A stretch of 64,000 nucleotides of DNA from Candidatus Kryptonium thompsonii (GTDB lineage Bacteria; Bacteroidota; Ignavibacteria; Kryptoniales; Kryptoniaceae), in assembly GCA_001442925.1 (NCBI GenBank), contig LDXX01000006.1, positions 329,957 through 393,956 of the forward strand. Direction: 5' to 3'. The first letter of the stretch is position 1, and every line of letters begins with the position of its first letter. A model generated the notes under the pieces. The model ran no database searches. It had not been told where the DNA came from and worked only from the letters and a program-made list of their open reading frames with translations. Shown in pieces: positions 26,549 to 36,272 of the stretch. The position numbers were made by a program, and so were the translations under genes.

Positions 26549-28540
26549 TTAGAATAGAGATGCGAAAAAGTTAGTGTGCAGAGTTTTTAGGTAGACTCCA
26601 AATACGAGCGAGACTATGGACATTAGTTTTATGAGTATGTTCATCGATGGACCACTTGTATCTTTGAACGGATCTCCAACTGTATCACCAACGACAGCTG
26701 CTTTATGTGCATCTGAGCCTTTACCGCCAAAGTTTCCAGCTTCTATATATTTCTTTGCGTTGTCCCATGCACCTCCACCATTTGCCATAAATAGTGCAAC
26801 CATAACACCAGATGCAATCGCTCCCGCAAGTAATCCTCCAAGTGCTTCGGGACCGAGAATGATTCCTGTCAGAACCGGAACTATTATTGCAAGTACACCC
26901 GGTAAAATCATTTCTTTTAGAGCGCCTGCAGTTGCAATGTCAACACATTTTGCTGTATCGGGTTTCGCCTTTCCCTCCAAAAGCCCAGGAATTTCACGGA
27001 ATTGTCTTCTGACTTCCTCAACTATTTTGAAAGCAGCCTTTCCAACTGCTTCCATTGTGAGTGCAGCGAAAAGAAATGGCATTCCAGCACCGATTAAAAG
27101 ACCAATTACAGTTTGAGCCTTTATTAAATCAATGCTTTTAAGCCCAACAGTTTGTGAGTAAGCGGTGAAGAGCGCAAGCGCAGTCAAAGCAGCTGAACCA
27201 ATTGCAAAACCTTTACCGATGGCAGCAGTGGTGTTTCCAAGGGCATCAAGTTTATCCGTTATCTTTCTTACCTCTGGGCCAAGGTGGGACATTTCAGCTA
27301 TTCCTCCAGCGTTGTCAGCGATAGGACCGTAGGCATCAACTGACATCGTTATCCCAATCGTTGCAAGCATTCCAACAGCTGAAATTGCTACGCCATAAAT
27401 TCCATTGGCTATATATGATATGAAAACTGCTATCGCTATCGCAAGAACAGGATAAGTTGTGCTCTTGAAGCCAACAGCTATTCCCGTGATTATATTTGTT
27501 GCTGCACCGGTCGTAGCTGATTGGGCGATTGATTTTATCGGAGAGCCCGAAGTGTAATATTCGCTTAAAAGCCCAATTGCGATCCCAGCGAAGACGCCAG
27601 AAACAATTGCCCAAAATGGTCTTAAGTCTCCGACTAAATTATTTACGATGAAATATGCAAAGATTATAAGTAAACCCTCTGCAACAAATGTTGAATATCT
27701 AAGGGCTTTTTGAGGGTCTATGTTTTGGAAAATTCTAATTGAAAGCGAAGCCAGAAAAGATGCAATTGTCCCGAACATTATGACTATAAGTGGGAGAAGC
27801 ATCCAATTTTCTTTATTAGGCACATTAAGTGTTGATCCAACTGCTATTGTTGCTATCACTGAACCAACATAGGATTCAAAAAGATCAGCTCCCATCCCTG
27901 CAACATCTCCAACATTATCCCCGACATTGTCAGCAATTACTGCTGGATTTCTTGGATCGTCTTCAGGTATTCCGACTTCAACTTTCCCAACGAGATCTGC
28001 TCCAACATCAGCGCTTTTTGTATATATTCCGCCACCAACCCTTGCAAAAAGTGCTATTGAACTTGCTCCCATACCAAAACCGCTGATTATTGTCGGGTCT
28101 TTATAAAGAAGATAGAAAAGACCAAGTCCAAGTAATCCGATACTTGCAACTGTTAAACCCATTACGGACCCGCCGGTAAATGAAATAACAAGGGCTTTAT
28201 TTTGCCCTTGAGTTGCTGCTTGAGCAGTTCTAACATTTGCTCTTGTTGCAGCTGTCATCCCGATAAAGCCAGCAAGCATTGAGCAAATTGCACCACTTGC
28301 AAAAGCAAATGCTGTTTGAACTCCTATTACAGCCCATATGATTACAAACATCGTCACAATGAAAATCACAAGCGTTGAGTATTCCCTTTTGAGGAAAGCT
28401 GAAGCGCCTTTTTGAATTAGCTCAGCGATATCTTGCATCGTTTGGTTGCCGGCAGGCTGCTTTTTAATGTAGTAAAAAAGATAAAGAGCGTAAAGCACAC
28501 CTAAAGCCCCAACAATTGGGACAAAAATTGTCATATTCAT
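26549..28540 (-). CDS. hppA: Membrane-bound pyrophosphatase, K+-dependent type
   Basis: Integral membrane pump of 663 residues and about 16 helices that couples pyrophosphate hydrolysis to H+ or Na+ export. Catalytic loops are visible: [36 protein letters not shown] and [14 protein letters not shown]. The [10 protein letters not shown] segment has Ala where K+-independent enzymes have Lys (GNTTKA), indicating the K+-dependent subfamily; this alone does not decide between Na+ and H+. The ATG at 28540 is chosen because GAGAGGTG lies nine bases upstream, and the GTG at 28552 is part of that site. It is monocistronic. Confidence 0.95.
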   Translation of the reverse strand: MNMTIFVPIVGALGVLYALYLFYYIKKQPAGNQTMQDIAELIQKGASAFLKREYSTLVIFIVTMFVIIWAVIGVQTAFAFASGAICSMLAGFIGMTAATRANVRTAQAATQGQNKALVISFTGGSVMGLTVASIGLLGLGLFYLLYKDPTIISGFGMGASSIALFARVGGGIYTKSADVGADLVGKVEVGIPEDDPRNPAVIADNVGDNVGDVAGMGADLFESYVGSVIATIAVGSTLNVPNKENWMLLPLIVIMFGTIASFLASLSIRIFQNIDPQKALRYSTFVAEGLLIIFAYFIVNNLVGDLRPFWAIVSGVFAGIAIGLLSEYYTSGSPIKSIAQSATTGAATNIITGIAVGFKSTTYPVLAIAIAVFISYIANGIYGVAISAVGMLATIGITMSVDAYGPIADNAGGIAEMSHLGPEVRKITDKLDALGNTTAAIGKGFAIGSAALTALALFTAYSQTVGLKSIDLIKAQTVIGLLIGAGMPFLFAALTMEAVGKAAFKIVEEVRRQFREIPGLLEGKAKPDTAKCVDIATAGALKEMILPGVLAIIVPVLTGIILGPEALGGLLAGAIASGVMVALFMANGGGAWDNAKKYIEAGNFGGKGSDAHKAAVVGDTVGDPFKDTSGPSMNILIKLMSIVSLVFGVYLKTLHTNFFASLF

Positions 28541-28674
28541 TGTTAATAACACCTCTCTTTTATTTTTAAACAGGGGAAATTTAAAGCAAATTTAAAAATA
28601 ACATCCCTAATTTTCAAATCGTTTGGTTAAACCCCTACCCTCAATCTGGTTTTTCAGATTAACAAGTCAGCTCA

Positions 28675-29802
28675 TTACCATCCACTAAAAATTCCACCAT
28701 CAACATAATCCCATAGTATAAAGCCAACATATCGATATTTAAAAGGTTTACCCCCATAAATTGGTATTTCTCGCCCAATAGATAGTGCAAGATGCCCTCG
28801 TTTTGTGAGTGCGATGTAGATTTTTGGAACAATTGAAATTGTATGTTCTTCTGCATTGAGGGTTTTTGTTCCTACAAGCTCAACCCCTGGGAAAATTCCT
28901 CTTTTTCCTTCTGGAATAATAAGCGTTGTTGAAAGACTGTAAATTAATTCAGGATTTCCCTTGGATTTATTAACGGGCGCTTCGATTTTTAAGCTCCCTT
29001 GCATTTCAATTTTTTCACCTATTCCTTTTGCAACAGCAAGATATGGTACGAGAACAACTGTTCCTTTGCCGAAGCCTTTCGCTTCGCTTCCAGTCGGTAA
29101 TGAAAATTCAAAACCAGCCGTTAAAATTGACAGATTTTTATAGTTATCGTAAAAAGCATATTTTAAACCGAGTTCAAGATCACCAATGCCTGTTGTGTTT
29201 TGAACACATGATCTCAAGTTTTGTATCGGTAACTTAACTTCATATTGAAATCTTGTTCCGAATCTATTTGCGTAGTATAGCACAACTTTTGTGTCGTTTA
29301 TATTATGGCCGTTTTCGAATTTGTAAGTAAAAGTTGGGATTAAAATGAATTCTTGTTCAACGTATGCCTTTGTCACATAATGTGCACGTATGAAGTTTAA
29401 CTCTCCTTGTGGATACTTTTTCTGATCAACGAAAGATTTTATATGTTCTATTGTTTCATAAATTTGTTGATCTGTGAAGACATCGCCAAAGGCAGGCATT
29501 GTTCGTGATAAACCTCTTGACGCTCCGCCGTATTTTATTACCGCATACCAATCCTTTCTTGCTTCCCTTGTGTTAAAATATCCATCAGTGAAATCAGGTG
29601 GAGGCACATCCCAGTTTTGTTTTATTTCCTCTGGTATATTTCCTTTTCCATCTATGCCATGGCATTTGGCACAAAACACTTCGTAAATCTGCTTACCGTT
29701 CATCGTTTTAATGGTTTCAAAATCTATAACCTGTTCAGTTGTATCTTGCTGTCCAAATACAAAGCCAGCGATAAATATAGAAATGAAAATAAGTTTACGC
29801 AT
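28675..29802 (-). CDS. Cytochrome c fused to an outer-membrane beta-barrel-like domain
   Basis: 375 residues. A signal peptide (1-17, ending VFGQ) is followed by a class I cytochrome c domain (about residues 30-130) with the heme site CAKCHGIDGKG and axial Met candidate in RTMPAFGD. From ~145 to the end the protein is alternating strands with glycine turns (ELGLKYAFYD, TAGFEFSLPTG, HLALSIGREIPIYG) that look like a 12-14-strand barrel, ending in Trp. Such a fusion could tether a heme at the outer membrane. No c-type maturation genes are nearby. The DUF2231 gene lies just upstream on the same strand. Confidence 0.75.
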   Translation of the reverse strand: MRKLIFISIFIAGFVFGQQDTTEQVIDFETIKTMNGKQIYEVFCAKCHGIDGKGNIPEEIKQNWDVPPPDFTDGYFNTREARKDWYAVIKYGGASRGLSRTMPAFGDVFTDQQIYETIEHIKSFVDQKKYPQGELNFIRAHYVTKAYVEQEFILIPTFTYKFENGHNINDTKVVLYYANRFGTRFQYEVKLPIQNLRSCVQNTTGIGDLELGLKYAFYDNYKNLSILTAGFEFSLPTGSEAKGFGKGTVVLVPYLAVAKGIGEKIEMQGSLKIEAPVNKSKGNPELIYSLSTTLIIPEGKRGIFPGVELVGTKTLNAEEHTISIVPKIYIALTKRGHLALSIGREIPIYGGKPFKYRYVGFILWDYVDGGIFSGW

Positions 29803-29835
29803 TTATTTCATTTTGTTTTTGTTTTGACAAATTGT

Positions 29836-30261
29836 TCAATAGAGTATTCCAACGCCATGTTTGTAGACTAATTCGCCACCCTTTAATCCAGTTTGAATTA
29901 AGAAGAACATGCCAATTAAAGAAATTGCGAAAACGATTAGATTAGTTTTAAGGTTAAATTTTCCAGTTCGTATTAAGATCACTTTTAAAATTAAGGCGAT
30001 AAGAAAAGTTATACCCGTAAGTTTTGCGAATGTCTCATGGGCTTCGATCAACTCTTCGAGAGTGGATACTTTTTCAAAGTTTTCTGCAGATGCTTCACCT
30101 GATAAAATTGATGGAACGACGAAGATTAAACCAAGAAAGAGGAGTAAAACGGATGAATTTTTCAGCCAATCCTTTTGAAATATCATCCAAAGTATTTCAA
30201 AAATTATATAACTTGTGAAAAGCGCAATCGGGAAATGAACGAGCATCGGGTGAAGAGGCAT
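29836..30261 (-). CDS. DUF2231 family membrane protein
   Basis: 141 residues with four hydrophobic helices. MPLHPMLVHFPIALF is the DUF2231 signature, with paired His residues near the membrane surface. The family is often encoded beside c-type cytochromes and copper or heme proteins, as here, and is suspected of binding heme, but no function is established. It starts upstream of the cytochrome/barrel gene with a 33-base gap, so the two are probably cotranscribed. Confidence 0.75.
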   Translation of the reverse strand: MPLHPMLVHFPIALFTSYIIFEILWMIFQKDWLKNSSVLLLFLGLIFVVPSILSGEASAENFEKVSTLEELIEAHETFAKLTGITFLIALILKVILIRTGKFNLKTNLIVFAISLIGMFFLIQTGLKGGELVYKHGVGILY

Positions 30262-30413
30262 AGTTTAACCCTTTTTATTTTAAATTTACGAAGCAAGAGA
30301 TTAGAGAAACATTAAAAGCTGATTAGAATTTGTTAATTTAAATTGGAAAATTTGTTTGTGATTTTTAGCGGAATTAATTTTAATAGGTAGCCACAATAAA
30401 AATTTTAAGCGTT

Positions 30414-31082
30414 ATGAAGTTGCTTTTGATTGAAGACGAGAAAGATTTAACGAAAACATTGAAAAAGGGTTTAAAGGAGGCGGGATATAATGTCGATGTG
30501 GCATACGATGGAGAATCAGGTGTTTTTATGGCTATTACAGGGGCATATGATTGTATAATCCTTGATCTGAAATTGCCCAAGAAAGATGGACTTGAAGTTT
30601 GTAGGGAAATAAGAAAAAATAAGATCACAACTCCAATTTTGATGTTAACAGTTGTTGATTCAGTTGATATGAAAGTAAAATGTCTTGATGCAGGTGCTGA
30701 TGATTATCTTACGAAGCCGTTTTCGTTTTCGGAGCTTCTTGCGAGGATAAGGGCTTTGACAAGGCGTTCTAAGGTTGTCCCTTCCGTGATTCAAGTTTAT
30801 GATCTCGTCATTAATCCAATCAGCAGGACTGTGACCAGAGGCGGGAAAAAAATTTATCTTTCCCCTAAGGAGTTTGAGCTTCTTTATTATCTTGCGATGA
30901 ATCAGGGCAAAGTGCTGACAAGGATGGAGATAGGAGAAAATGTATGGGGGATAAATTTTGACACTGGGACAAACTATATTGATGTTTACATCAATTACTT
31001 GAGGCGAAAAATTGATAAGGATTTTGATAAAAAGTTGATCCACACTGTTCGGGGTGTTGGTTATGTTTTAAAGGCAGAATAA
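30414..31082 (+). CDS. OmpR/PhoB-family response regulator
   Basis: 222-residue DNA-binding regulator. The receiver domain (1-118) has the acidic pair EDEKD, phospho-acceptor Asp in ILDLKLPKKDG (about residue 51), switch Thr in MLTVVD and Lys in YLTKPFS. The winged-helix domain (~128-220) shows SPKEFELLYYLA and VRGVGYVLK. It is followed four bases later by its sensor kinase. Targets are unknown; the organisation resembles metal- or envelope-stress systems such as CusR/S. Confidence 0.92.
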   Translation: MKLLLIEDEKDLTKTLKKGLKEAGYNVDVAYDGESGVFMAITGAYDCIILDLKLPKKDGLEVCREIRKNKITTPILMLTVVDSVDMKVKCLDAGADDYLTKPFSFSELLARIRALTRRSKVVPSVIQVYDLVINPISRTVTRGGKKIYLSPKEFELLYYLAMNQGKVLTRMEIGENVWGINFDTGTNYIDVYINYLRRKIDKDFDKKLIHTVRGVGYVLKAE

Positions 31083-31086
31083 AATC

Positions 31087-32496
31087 GTGGTGAAGATGAA
31101 TTATAAGTCTTTGAAATTTAGGTTGAATTTATGGTATCTATTTGTTTTCGCTTTAGCAATTTTGATAGCGGAGATATGGGTTTATATATATCTTGACAGG
31201 TCGCTTCATAATGAACTTGACATTTTGTTAAGTGAGGAAGCTAAGGAGATCGCCAAGAAGATAAAGTTTGATAATGGGATTTTATCCTTCGTTGATTCAA
31301 CCGAATTTTATGAGGCGGAACATTTTTATTTGAATGAAGCTTCGATTTTTTTCAGGGTGTTTGATAAAAATTTGAATGTTGTCTCTGAGTCTGAAAATTT
31401 AAAGAAGGGAAGAGTTGCGATACCTGAGCCTGATAGAGATAAATTTGGCAAGGCTGATGAAATTGAGATAAATGGTAAGAGGTTAAGAATTTTTTATCTT
31501 CCACTTTATTTGGATGGTGAGTTTTACGGTGTCGTGGAGACATCAAAGTTTGAGGGAACTGTTCAAACTGCGATGGGACTTTTAAGAACTTCACTTGCCG
31601 TTGCTATTATTTTTACATTTGTTCTCGTAGCATACGGTGGAAATTTAATTGTTTCGAAATTAATAAGTCCACTTGAGCGGATCATAGAAAAAACGGATAA
31701 AATAACGAGTGAAAATTTAACTGAAAGAGTTGAACTCAGTGAGGATAATTACCCAGAGGAAGTTGTAAAGCTTGTAAATTCAATCAATAAATTGTTGGAG
31801 AGATTGGAGAGGGCATTTAAACAAATATCTCAATTTACATCTGATGTAGCGCATGAGCTTTTGACTCCGCTTACAGTTATAAAGGATGAAATTGAGATAA
31901 CTTTGATGAAGAAAAGACGCTCAAACGAGTATATTCGTACTTTAAATTTGATTCAAAAGCAAACCGAAAGGACAATTTCAATAATAAAATCGATGCTTTA
32001 TCTTGCGAAGGCTGATGCTGGAATTATAAAGGCGAATTTGGAAAGGGTTAATGTGTCAAATTTAATTCAGGAATTAATTTCAACATTCAATCTTAAAGCG
32101 AGGCAAAAAAATATAAAGTTGAGATTTTACTGCGACGGCGATGTGGTTGTGCATACGGATGAAAAGCTTTTGTTTGAAGCACTAAGAAATATAATTGACA
32201 ACGCAATTGAGTACACAAATTCTGGGGGTAAGGTTGAAATATCGTGTGAGAGGGCAAACGGCGGAGTGAAGATTTTTGTCTCGGATACGGGGATTGGAAT
32301 TAGTGAAGATGATCTACAGCATATTTTCAACAGATTTTATCGAGGTAAAAATGCATTTGAGATAAACCCATCGGGGACAGGACTTGGACTTTCATTGACC
32401 AAATCTATAATTGAAATTCTCTCTGGTAAAATTGAGGTTTCAAGCCAACTTGGAAAGGGGACAAAATTTGTAATTTACCTTCCTGAAAAATTGTAA
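31087..32496 (+). CDS. Sensor histidine kinase
   Basis: 469-residue membrane kinase partner of the preceding regulator. It has helix 1 at ~13-33, a ~130-residue periplasmic sensor region, helix 2 at ~163-185, HAMP to ~240, then the H-box SDVAHELLTPLTV (Leu replaces the usual Arg after HEL), N-box IIDNAIEY, G1 DTGIGISEDD, F-box NRFYRG and G2 GTGLGLSLTKS. The start is taken as the GTG at 31087 because AAAGG lies about nine bases upstream; an ATG at 31096 would remove only three residues. The signal is unknown. Confidence 0.9.
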   Translation: MVKMNYKSLKFRLNLWYLFVFALAILIAEIWVYIYLDRSLHNELDILLSEEAKEIAKKIKFDNGILSFVDSTEFYEAEHFYLNEASIFFRVFDKNLNVVSESENLKKGRVAIPEPDRDKFGKADEIEINGKRLRIFYLPLYLDGEFYGVVETSKFEGTVQTAMGLLRTSLAVAIIFTFVLVAYGGNLIVSKLISPLERIIEKTDKITSENLTERVELSEDNYPEEVVKLVNSINKLLERLERAFKQISQFTSDVAHELLTPLTVIKDEIEITLMKKRRSNEYIRTLNLIQKQTERTISIIKSMLYLAKADAGIIKANLERVNVSNLIQELISTFNLKARQKNIKLRFYCDGDVVVHTDEKLLFEALRNIIDNAIEYTNSGGKVEISCERANGGVKIFVSDTGIGISEDDLQHIFNRFYRGKNAFEINPSGTGLGLSLTKSIIEILSGKIEVSSQLGKGTKFVIYLPEKL

Positions 32497-32589
32497 ACTT
32501 TGTTGGTTAACAGCTTAACATACTTATATCTCCTTGATTATATCAACGCAAGAAGTTAAATTTTATCAAAAATTTATCAATTGTTTGGG

Positions 32590-33756
32590 ATGAGGATTGC
32601 ATATTTTGATGCATTTTCAGGGATAAGCGGAGATATGACAATAGGTGCTTTTGTTGATGCTGGAGTTGATTTTGAAGAATTGAAAAGTGAGATTCAAAAG
32701 TTGAATTTGAAAAACTATGAAATTGGGGTTAGGAAAATCGTAAGGCATGGTATAAGCGCAACGAAGTTTGATGTGATGGTTAAAGAGCGTGAACATGGAC
32801 ATCGTCATCTTGCCGACATTTTCGAGATAATCGATAGAAGTAGTTTGTCTGAATTTGTTAAACAGACATCTAAAAAAATTTTTACAACGCTTGCCCAAGC
32901 TGAAGCTAAAATTCATAACACGACAATTGACGAAGTTCATTTTCATGAGGTTGGGGCGATTGATTCAATAATTGATATAGTTGGAGCTTCGATTTGTATT
33001 GAAAAGCTTGGGATAGAGAAAATTTTTGTTTCAAAAGTTCCGCTCGGTTCAGGTGGGTTTGTTCAAACACAGCATGGAAAGATGCCGATTCCATCGCCAG
33101 CAACTGTTGAGATGTTGAAAAATGTTCCCGTTGTTCTCACCGATGTTCAATTTGAATTGACGACTCCAACGGGTGCGGCTATAATTGCAACTCTTGCGAA
33201 GTTTGGTCTTGAAAAGGAGACGATAAAGATAAATTCAGTTGGATATGGCGCTGGGGAGTTTGAAATTCCAAATCAACCCAACCTTTTGAGGGTTATAATT
33301 GGTGAGGCGCCACTGAAATATGATGAAGAAAAACTTCTTCTCGTGGAGACGAACATAGATGATATGAACCCCGAAATTTATCCTTATGTGGTCGAGAAGC
33401 TTTTATCTTCGGGCGCAAATGATGCATATCTTGTTCCGTTGATCATGAAAAAGGGTCGCCCTGGAATTTTGTTGTCAGCCCTTGTCTCGGAATCAAAACT
33501 TGATCATGTGTTAAAGGTCATTTTTACGCAGACGACAACACTAGGGGTTAGAATTATAGAGATCAGACGGAAAAAATTGCCAAGGACACAGAAAGAAATT
33601 GATACTCCTTTTGGAAAAGTTAAATTTAAACTTGTTTCAATTGATGATGTAGAGAGGCTTGTCCCTGAGTTTGAAGAGTGTAAAAGAATAGCTGAGGAAA
33701 GAAATCTGCCCTTAGTTCAGGTTTATAAAATCCTTGAGTCGTTGGTAAATAAATAA
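32590..33756 (+). CDS. larC: LarC-type nickel insertion protein
   Basis: 388-residue protein of the LarC (former DUF111) family, which inserts Ni into the pyridinium-dithiocarboxylate mononucleotide cofactor using CTP. The N-terminus is AYFDAFSGISGDM; the His-rich segment EREHGHRH (about residue 60) and DEVHFHEVGAIDSI are family metal-site features; VETNIDDMNPE begins the C-terminal half. Unlike the split larC1/larC2 of lactobacilli, it is one uninterrupted frame. No larA, larB or larE is present here, so cofactor use must be encoded elsewhere. The ATG at 32590 is preferred to the TTG at 32581. Confidence 0.88.
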   Translation: MRIAYFDAFSGISGDMTIGAFVDAGVDFEELKSEIQKLNLKNYEIGVRKIVRHGISATKFDVMVKEREHGHRHLADIFEIIDRSSLSEFVKQTSKKIFTTLAQAEAKIHNTTIDEVHFHEVGAIDSIIDIVGASICIEKLGIEKIFVSKVPLGSGGFVQTQHGKMPIPSPATVEMLKNVPVVLTDVQFELTTPTGAAIIATLAKFGLEKETIKINSVGYGAGEFEIPNQPNLLRVIIGEAPLKYDEEKLLLVETNIDDMNPEIYPYVVEKLLSSGANDAYLVPLIMKKGRPGILLSALVSESKLDHVLKVIFTQTTTLGVRIIEIRRKKLPRTQKEIDTPFGKVKFKLVSIDDVERLVPEFEECKRIAEERNLPLVQVYKILESLVNK

Positions 33757-33773
33757 AATTACAAGGTGTGTTT

Positions 33774-36272
33774 ATGAAGAACCTTTATGTCAATGTGGCG
33801 CTTCCTGTCCCTGTGAATAAACTTTTTACTTACATCGTCCCAGAGGAATTGAAAGATGATATAGCGGTTGGAAAAAGGGTGATAGTTCCATTTGGAAAGC
33901 AGGAATTGACTGGGATAATTGTTGAGGTTTCAAATCAAAGTGGATGGCATAAGCTGAAAGAAATAAAAGATGTACTTGATCCTGCCCCTGTTTTTTCAGA
34001 TGAGATGTTGAAACTTACAAGGTGGGTTGCCGATTATTACCTTGCAAGTTGGGGCGAGGTTTTGAAAACAGCCTTACCTGCTGGAACCATACTTGAAAGC
34101 AAAAGAATTGTAAAACTTCGTTGCCAACCTGACCCCAATGCTTTATCAAAGATGGAGGAGGTCTCGCCCAGCAGAGCAGCGGTTTTAAAATTTCTCATCA
34201 GTGCAGGTTCACCCGTAACGATAAAAACTTTAAAGTCAAAATTTCAATTTAAGAACATATATTCAATTCTTCATGCGCTTGAATCACTTGGCTATGTTGA
34301 AATTGAGCGATACATCCCAAGTCAGAGGGCTAAGGCGAAGTTTGAGAAATTTGTTTCAATATCGGAGCAATATGCAAATAACTTAAAGAAGTTAACACAG
34401 GTAATAGCTGAGCTTGAAAAATCAGCGCCGAAGCAGGTTGAAATTTTGTTGTTTTTGATTGACCAACTTAAAAAAGGTAAAAGTGAAATTTTGGTTTCAG
34501 AAGTTTTAAGGAAAACTGGTGGGAGTGCCCAGACGATAAAAAAGTTGGTTGAGAAAGGTTTGGTTAAAGTTTATGAGAAGGAGACACTGAGAAAGTTTGA
34601 GTATGAATTTGATGAGCCAGATAAAGAAATTGAATTAAACGAGCATCAAAGGAAAGCTTTGAATGAGATAAAAAGCGCAATTGATTCAGGTGAGTTTAAG
34701 ACATTTTTACTTTATGGAGTAACGGGAAGTGGGAAGACGCAAATTTACATTGAAGCGGTAAATGAGATAATAAAGCTTGGGAAAACGGCGATTGTCCTTG
34801 TCCCCGAAATTTCGCTCACGCCCCAGATTGTGAACAGATTTAAAAAGAGCTTTGGTGATATAGTTGGAATTTTACACAGCAAGATGTCAATTGGCGAAAG
34901 ATATGATTCATGGAGGATGATAAAAGATGGATTTTACAGAATTGTAATTGGTCCGAGATCTGCAATCTTTGCGCCACTTAACGACATTGGTTTGATCGTT
35001 GTTGATGAGGAGCAAGAAAGTGCATATAAGCAATTTGACAATCCACCAAGATACAATGCGAGGGATGTTGCGATAATGAGGGCGAAATTTAATAATGCGG
35101 TCGTTATACTTGGTTCTGCTACGCCATCGCTTGAATCGTATTACAACGCAAAAACTGGGAAATATCATCTTCTTGTGCTCCCTGAACGGGTTGATAAGGC
35201 GAGGATGCCCAAAATTGAAATTATTGATATGATAAAGGAGAGGAAAGAACATAACAATAAAAGTTCAATTTCAACGACTTTGGCTCAAAAAATTGAGGAG
35301 CGAATTTCAAGAGGTGAAGGCATTATAATTTTTCAGAACAGGCGTGGGTATTCAACTTATATTGAGTGTCAAGATTGTGGCTATGTTGAGATGTGTGATA
35401 ATTGCAGCGTCACCTTGATCTATCACAAAGCCCAAAATCATTTGAGATGTCATTATTGTGGCTTTGTTAAGGGGGTTCCAGAAAAATGTCGTAGGTGTGA
35501 AGGTGTTAAACTTAAATTAAAAGGGGTCGGTACACAAAGGGTTGAAGATGAATTATCTCAGAACTTTTCAAACGCAAAAATTATAAGAATGGATCTTGAT
35601 ACGACATCAGGGAGGAAGTCTTATGACAAGATTATGCGTAAGTTTGCAAGTGGTGAAGCGGACATATTACTTGGAACGCAAATGGTTGCAAAGGGACTCG
35701 ACTTTTCAAGGGTGACACTCGTTGGCGTAATCTCTGCGGATATACCGATGCTTATCCCTGACTTCAGGTCAAGTGAAAGAACATTTCAACTTCTAACTCA
35801 AGTTGCGGGCAGAGCTGGAAGAAGCGAAAAGGAAGGTGAAGTCATAATTCAAACATTTCAACCAAACCATTACATCTTTGATTATGTTGTAAAGCATCAA
35901 ACGCTCGAATTTTATGAGCGGGAGCTTAAGGTTAGGAAAGATTTAAATTATCCACCGTTCTCACGACTTATATTGATTGAGTTTAAGGGAGAAAATGAGC
36001 AAAATGTCGAGCTTGCCTCTGATGAATTTGCAAAGGAGTTAAAATCAAAAATTCATCAACAAGTTCAGATCCTTGGTCCAGCTCCAGCTGCGATACCAAA
36101 GATAAATCGAAATTACAGGTATCACATAATAGTGAAAATTCCTAAACAGTTTGACAAAACAGCGAGGGAAATTTCAGGGGTGATTTGGCAATTAAAGGAG
36201 AAGTTTGAACCGAAATTAAATTCAAAAGGCGTCAGGTTGATAATTGATGTCGATCCGCAAAACACAGTTTAA
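33774..36272 (+). CDS. priA: Primosomal replication restart helicase
   Basis: Superfamily 2 helicase that reloads the replisome at stalled forks. The 3'-DNA-binding domain occupies the first ~105 residues (VNVALPVPVNKLFTY), followed by a winged-helix region, Walker A GVTGSGKTQIY (about residue 318) and motif II VDEEQESAYK. Two zinc sites are formed by eight Cys between CQDCGYVEMCDNC and CHYCGF with CRRC. The helicase C-lobe has QVAGRAGRSEKEGEV. The 832-residue length is normal. AAGGTG lies five bases before the ATG at 33774. It overlaps the Omp85 gene by 26 bases. Confidence 0.95.
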   Translation: MKNLYVNVALPVPVNKLFTYIVPEELKDDIAVGKRVIVPFGKQELTGIIVEVSNQSGWHKLKEIKDVLDPAPVFSDEMLKLTRWVADYYLASWGEVLKTALPAGTILESKRIVKLRCQPDPNALSKMEEVSPSRAAVLKFLISAGSPVTIKTLKSKFQFKNIYSILHALESLGYVEIERYIPSQRAKAKFEKFVSISEQYANNLKKLTQVIAELEKSAPKQVEILLFLIDQLKKGKSEILVSEVLRKTGGSAQTIKKLVEKGLVKVYEKETLRKFEYEFDEPDKEIELNEHQRKALNEIKSAIDSGEFKTFLLYGVTGSGKTQIYIEAVNEIIKLGKTAIVLVPEISLTPQIVNRFKKSFGDIVGILHSKMSIGERYDSWRMIKDGFYRIVIGPRSAIFAPLNDIGLIVVDEEQESAYKQFDNPPRYNARDVAIMRAKFNNAVVILGSATPSLESYYNAKTGKYHLLVLPERVDKARMPKIEIIDMIKERKEHNNKSSISTTLAQKIEERISRGEGIIIFQNRRGYSTYIECQDCGYVEMCDNCSVTLIYHKAQNHLRCHYCGFVKGVPEKCRRCEGVKLKLKGVGTQRVEDELSQNFSNAKIIRMDLDTTSGRKSYDKIMRKFASGEADILLGTQMVAKGLDFSRVTLVGVISADIPMLIPDFRSSERTFQLLTQVAGRAGRSEKEGEVIIQTFQPNHYIFDYVVKHQTLEFYERELKVRKDLNYPPFSRLILIEFKGENEQNVELASDEFAKELKSKIHQQVQILGPAPAAIPKINRNYRYHIIVKIPKQFDKTAREISGVIWQLKEKFEPKLNSKGVRLIIDVDPQNTV

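Noticed and set aside
26616..27116. 166-codon open frame antisense to hppA
   Set aside because: Shadow of a well-supported membrane pyrophosphatase; its Ser/Pro-rich sequence shows no motif and no ribosome site.
28643..28660. AATCTG...CAGATT hairpin as a terminator of the cytochrome gene
   Set aside because: Only a 6-bp stem and no T-run on the minus strand; too weak to support.
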